Below, one piece after another: positions 61,451 through 64,000 of a stretch of 64,000 nucleotides of DNA. Source of the stretch: an uncultured Bacteroides sp. (GTDB lineage: Bacteria > Bacteroidota > Bacteroidia > Bacteroidales > Bacteroidaceae); the NCBI RefSeq assembly GCF_958445495.1, contig NZ_CAUCSQ010000018.1, positions 1 through 64,000 of the forward strand, given 5' to 3'. Position 1 is the first letter of the stretch. Each line of letters opens with the position of its first letter. The position numbers and the translations under genes were made by a program. The notes beneath the pieces were generated by a model that made no database searches, was not told the DNA's origin, and saw only the letters and a list, made by a program, of their open reading frames with translations.

Positions 61451-63100
61451 TTAACAATTTATGTGCTTGTCCGTAGGGGGGTATTCCGGCTCTTTTTTCC
61501 CCGGCAACGGATGTGTCGTGCGCCAGAAAGTATTTTTCACCTCCTTCGCCACTTCCCTCCAGCTTGGCATGCTTTTTAAAGAACGTCGCACCGGGAAATC
61601 ATAGAGGAGCAACAGCAGGAAGAGGAAAATGCAGGCGTAGGCCGCCCAGCCGTAAATCTGCTTGATGCTGACCTCCATCATCCGGTTGATGAATCCTTCC
61701 ATGTAATCGCCGAGGTCGAACGGGTGGCTGCTGAAAGACACATGGTCGATTGCCGAACCGTAACGCGCCAGGTTGTCGGGGAGGTAGTACGACAGTCCTT
61801 GCGCGTAGACCGCTCCGCCCGCTACGCCGCCCACTACCATGTGCAACATGTTGAACACGCTTAACCCCTGAAAGAAATGCCGGAAGTCCATGATTTCTTC
61901 CAGGCATACCATAAAGGTGGCGCTTAATACCGCATAAGCGAAACCGCGGCATATCGTGGGCAGGTAAAGGTGCGAGATATGTATGTCGGCGGAGAGCGTC
62001 AGGTAAAAGCCCGCCAGGTAGCCGGTGAGCCCGATGAATCCTACGATGACGAGGCGTATGTAATTGAACCGCTTGACGTGCATCCACCAGTAAGCGAACA
62101 GGCAGCCGCCGGTAATGCCGATGAGTGCGAACCAGTCCAGTTGCACGCTGACCAGTTCTTCATATTTCATCACCTCTTCGTAAAAGACCTCTTCCAGCAC
62201 GTGCTCGGTAGCCAGAAATGCTTCGACCAGCATCACCAGTCCCAGCAGGGGCCAGTAATGGCGGTAAGTCCACATCTTGGGTTCGAGGAAAGGATGCCGG
62301 ATAGTCAGCATGCGCCAGATGCAGAATCCGAGGGTGATGAAGATGGCAACCGTCAGTTGGCGGATGACGGGGCTGTGCCACCAGTCATACCAGTCCCCGT
62401 AATTGAACAGGAAAGCCGTTTCCGCCAATAAAGCCGCCCAGAGCGCTCCTCCCAGCCAGTCGATGCCGAATAGCGGGAATTTGCGCATGAACCGGAAATG
62501 TACGACACAAGTCGTTTGTATCAGCAGTACGATTAACATCAGCCCGGCGATGAACAGATTCATGCAAGTCCAGTGGTAATAATACATCAGATAAGTCGTG
62601 ATTAGGTCGGATAGCTGCATGCTTCCCAGGATTACGATATGGAGCCACGGGAAGAAAACCGTAAAATCCCGTTTGGGAGTCATCCATAACTGGATATTGG
62701 ACATGCACTCGAAAGTTCCCTGGATTTTGCAGATACCTTCGATGAAACATATCAGCCATAACAGAGGGAGGAAAGTGACATGGGGAGCTATCAGGTTGCA
62801 GAGCAGCACTCCCGATGCGGCCGACGTGAGCAAGGTTTTGTTGGTGAAACGGAATTTCATGCGGAACAGCAGGGGAAAATAGATTGCCATGCCTGCCAGG
62901 TTGGCATACAGGCACATCAGGATGTCTTCGCGCATCACTGCCATTCCGCCTACCATCCGGTTCAACGCTCCCAAGTAGACTCCGCCCGAAAGCTGGAAGG
63001 CGACGGCAATGAAAAGATAAATCCACGGTTGCATCTTCCGCGGCACGAAGCTGCGGAACATCGGCATCACAAACGGGCTGTTCTGAAGAGGAGCACTCAT
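61451..63100 (-). CDS. MFS-type drug efflux transporter (DHA2/EmrB-like)
   Basis: A 549-residue inner-membrane protein with about 14 hydrophobic segments from residue 25 to 520 and a basic cytoplasmic tail. The topology and length are those of the DHA2 family, and the gene directly follows an HlyD/EmrA adaptor gene (gap 48 bp), the usual EmrAB layout. The family's proton-relay Arg motif is not obvious to me and several loops are long and aromatic, so it is a divergent, Bacteroidetes-type member. Substrate unknown. Confidence 0.85.
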   Translation of the reverse strand: MSAPLQNSPFVMPMFRSFVPRKMQPWIYLFIAVAFQLSGGVYLGALNRMVGGMAVMREDILMCLYANLAGMAIYFPLLFRMKFRFTNKTLLTSAASGVLLCNLIAPHVTFLPLLWLICFIEGICKIQGTFECMSNIQLWMTPKRDFTVFFPWLHIVILGSMQLSDLITTYLMYYYHWTCMNLFIAGLMLIVLLIQTTCVVHFRFMRKFPLFGIDWLGGALWAALLAETAFLFNYGDWYDWWHSPVIRQLTVAIFITLGFCIWRMLTIRHPFLEPKMWTYRHYWPLLGLVMLVEAFLATEHVLEEVFYEEVMKYEELVSVQLDWFALIGITGGCLFAYWWMHVKRFNYIRLVIVGFIGLTGYLAGFYLTLSADIHISHLYLPTICRGFAYAVLSATFMVCLEEIMDFRHFFQGLSVFNMLHMVVGGVAGGAVYAQGLSYYLPDNLARYGSAIDHVSFSSHPFDLGDYMEGFINRMMEVSIKQIYGWAAYACIFLFLLLLLYDFPVRRSLKSMPSWREVAKEVKNTFWRTTHPLPGKKEPEYPPTDKHINC

Positions 63101-63148
63101 AAAATCAAGAATTAAAGATTAAAAATGAAAGCGGTTAAGCACAGAGTG

Positions 63149-64000
63149 TTAATATTTCACCTCACATTCCACATTGAAGCCGGCGCGCAGGCGTTTCAGG
63201 TCTTCCGGCCTGTTGCCTTTCAGGCTGATGCGTACCGGAATCCGCTGTTCCACCTTTACGAAATTGCCGGTGGCGTTGTCTTGGGGAATCAGGGAGAAAG
63301 CCGCTCCCGTTGCGTCGGAGATGGATTCTACGACGCCTTTGAAGAGAATGTCCGGCACTGCGTCCGCCGTTATTTCCACTTCGGCGCCTTCCTTGATGCG
63401 GGGAAGCTGGGTCTCGCGGTAATTGGCTATAACCCACAGGTCGCTGTTGTCTACGATATCGACCATTGTCTGTCCCGGCTGCACTAACTGGCCTTCCAGA
63501 ATCTCTTTCTTTCCCGTAGTGCCGTCGCATGGAGCGGTGATAACGGTGTAGGAAAGGTTCAGGCGGGCGAGTTCCAGGGCGGCCTCCGCCAGGCGGACCC
63601 CCGCTTCGTTCTGTCCCAGGCGGTGGGTTTGTTCGCTCTTTATCAGCGAGGTAGACCGTTTGGCGCGCGATACCTGCTCGTAGCGGGCTTTGGCGGCTTC
63701 GTATGCCGTATGTACATTGTCATACTGCTGTTTGGTTACGGCGTCTTCCCGAAGCAGTTTCTCGAAACGGTCCAGTTCGCGTCCGGCATTCTCCATTTGA
63801 ACCCGTACTTCTTCGATGCTTGCGTCGCTAACGCTCAGGTTGTTTTGGGTGGCGGCGATACCGATGGTCGTGGCTTGCCGGCCGGCAGCGGCGTTGGCGA
63901 GGTCCGCTTCCGCCTGGGCCACCCGGAGGCGGAATTCCGTGTCTTCGATGATGACGAGCGTATCGCCTTTACGTACCGGCTGGTATTCTTCGAAGCAGAT
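63149..64000 (-). CDS. HlyD/EmrA-family membrane-fusion adaptor, 5' end outside the window
   Basis: The frame is open to the right edge, so the N-terminus is missing; at least 283 residues are seen. VRKGDTLVIIEDTEFRLRVA is the first half of the lipoyl-like domain, followed by a long alpha-helical hairpin (about AEADLAN to LELARLNLSY) and the second lipoyl half (YTVITAPCDGTTGKKEILEG, QLVQPGQTMVDIVD), then the beta-barrel domain (VIANYRETQLPRIKEGAEVEI) and C-terminal VECEVKY. This is the periplasmic adaptor linking the efflux protein at 61451-63100 to an outer-membrane channel, probably encoded to the right. Confidence 0.92.
   Translation of the reverse strand: MCFEEYQPVRKGDTLVIIEDTEFRLRVAQAEADLANAAAGRQATTIGIAATQNNLSVSDASIEEVRVQMENAGRELDRFEKLLREDAVTKQQYDNVHTAYEAAKARYEQVSRAKRSTSLIKSEQTHRLGQNEAGVRLAEAALELARLNLSYTVITAPCDGTTGKKEILEGQLVQPGQTMVDIVDNSDLWVIANYRETQLPRIKEGAEVEITADAVPDILFKGVVESISDATGAAFSLIPQDNATGNFVKVEQRIPVRISLKGNRPEDLKRLRAGFNVECEVKY

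Overview
The window looks like chromosomal DNA of a gut Bacteroides, in or near the B. thetaiotaomicron/ovatus/faecis group. The grounds are three SusC/SusD pairs, a GH84 O-GlcNAcase that closely resembles the enzyme I know from B. thetaiotaomicron, ECF sigma/FecR pairs tied to SusC proteins with an STN domain, serine-type sulfatases, and promoters of the Bacteroides form TTTG-N19-TAnnTTTG. I saw no rRNA, tRNA, CRISPR array or intact transposase.

Layout. 1-2 kb: a protein of unknown function between minisatellite arrays. 2-6 kb: divergent GH84 and GH20 hexosaminidases, then a 188-bp MITE-like palindromic element. 6.5-9 kb: a small lipoprotein and a CCA-adding-type tRNA nucleotidyltransferase. 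9.1-9.65 kb: a promoter and small terminator-ended RNA in front of a broken Abi_2/AbiF gene. 9.7-24 kb: a minus-strand polysaccharide utilisation locus (PUL 1) with SusC, SusD, two S1 sulfatases and an M60 peptidase, apparently aimed at sulfated mucin-type glycoprotein; its ECF sigma factor and FecR anti-sigma factor are convergent, which is unusual. 24-32 kb: M24 peptidase, a 23-bp minisatellite, a glutamate dehydrogenase, a large receiver/PEP-synthase-type ATP-grasp fusion and an AraC regulator.

32.5-48.5 kb is visibly AT-rich. It holds two PCMD-type lipoproteins and a beta-barrel protein on the outside, and inside them PUL 2: sigma, FecR, SusC, SusD, an unassigned TIM-barrel hydrolase and a GH29 fucosidase. 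PUL 2 is bordered by a decayed susD, a YhcG/DUF1016-like remnant and two copies of a short repeat, so it looks like an inserted cassette. 49-54 kb is core metabolism: M48 lipoprotein protease, a second glutamate dehydrogenase, malic enzyme and a 58-residue membrane protein whose start overlaps the malic enzyme stop. 54.5-61.3 kb is a third SusC/SusD operon (PUL 3) with an unknown secreted protein and a calcineurin-like phosphoesterase. 61.4-64 kb holds an MFS-type efflux protein and an HlyD/EmrA adaptor cut by the window edge.

Together the genes describe a glycan forager of host mucus: sugars are released by GH84, GH20, GH29, sulfatases and a glycopeptidase, imported through SusCD pairs under sigma/anti-sigma control, and nitrogen is handled by two glutamate dehydrogenases. 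The less ordinary items are the AbiF-type RNA with a dead toxin gene, the minisatellites with 19-23 bp periods, the unassigned hydrolase, the receiver/ATP-grasp fusion and the convergent sigma/anti-sigma pair. All family calls come from reading motifs; no database was searched.
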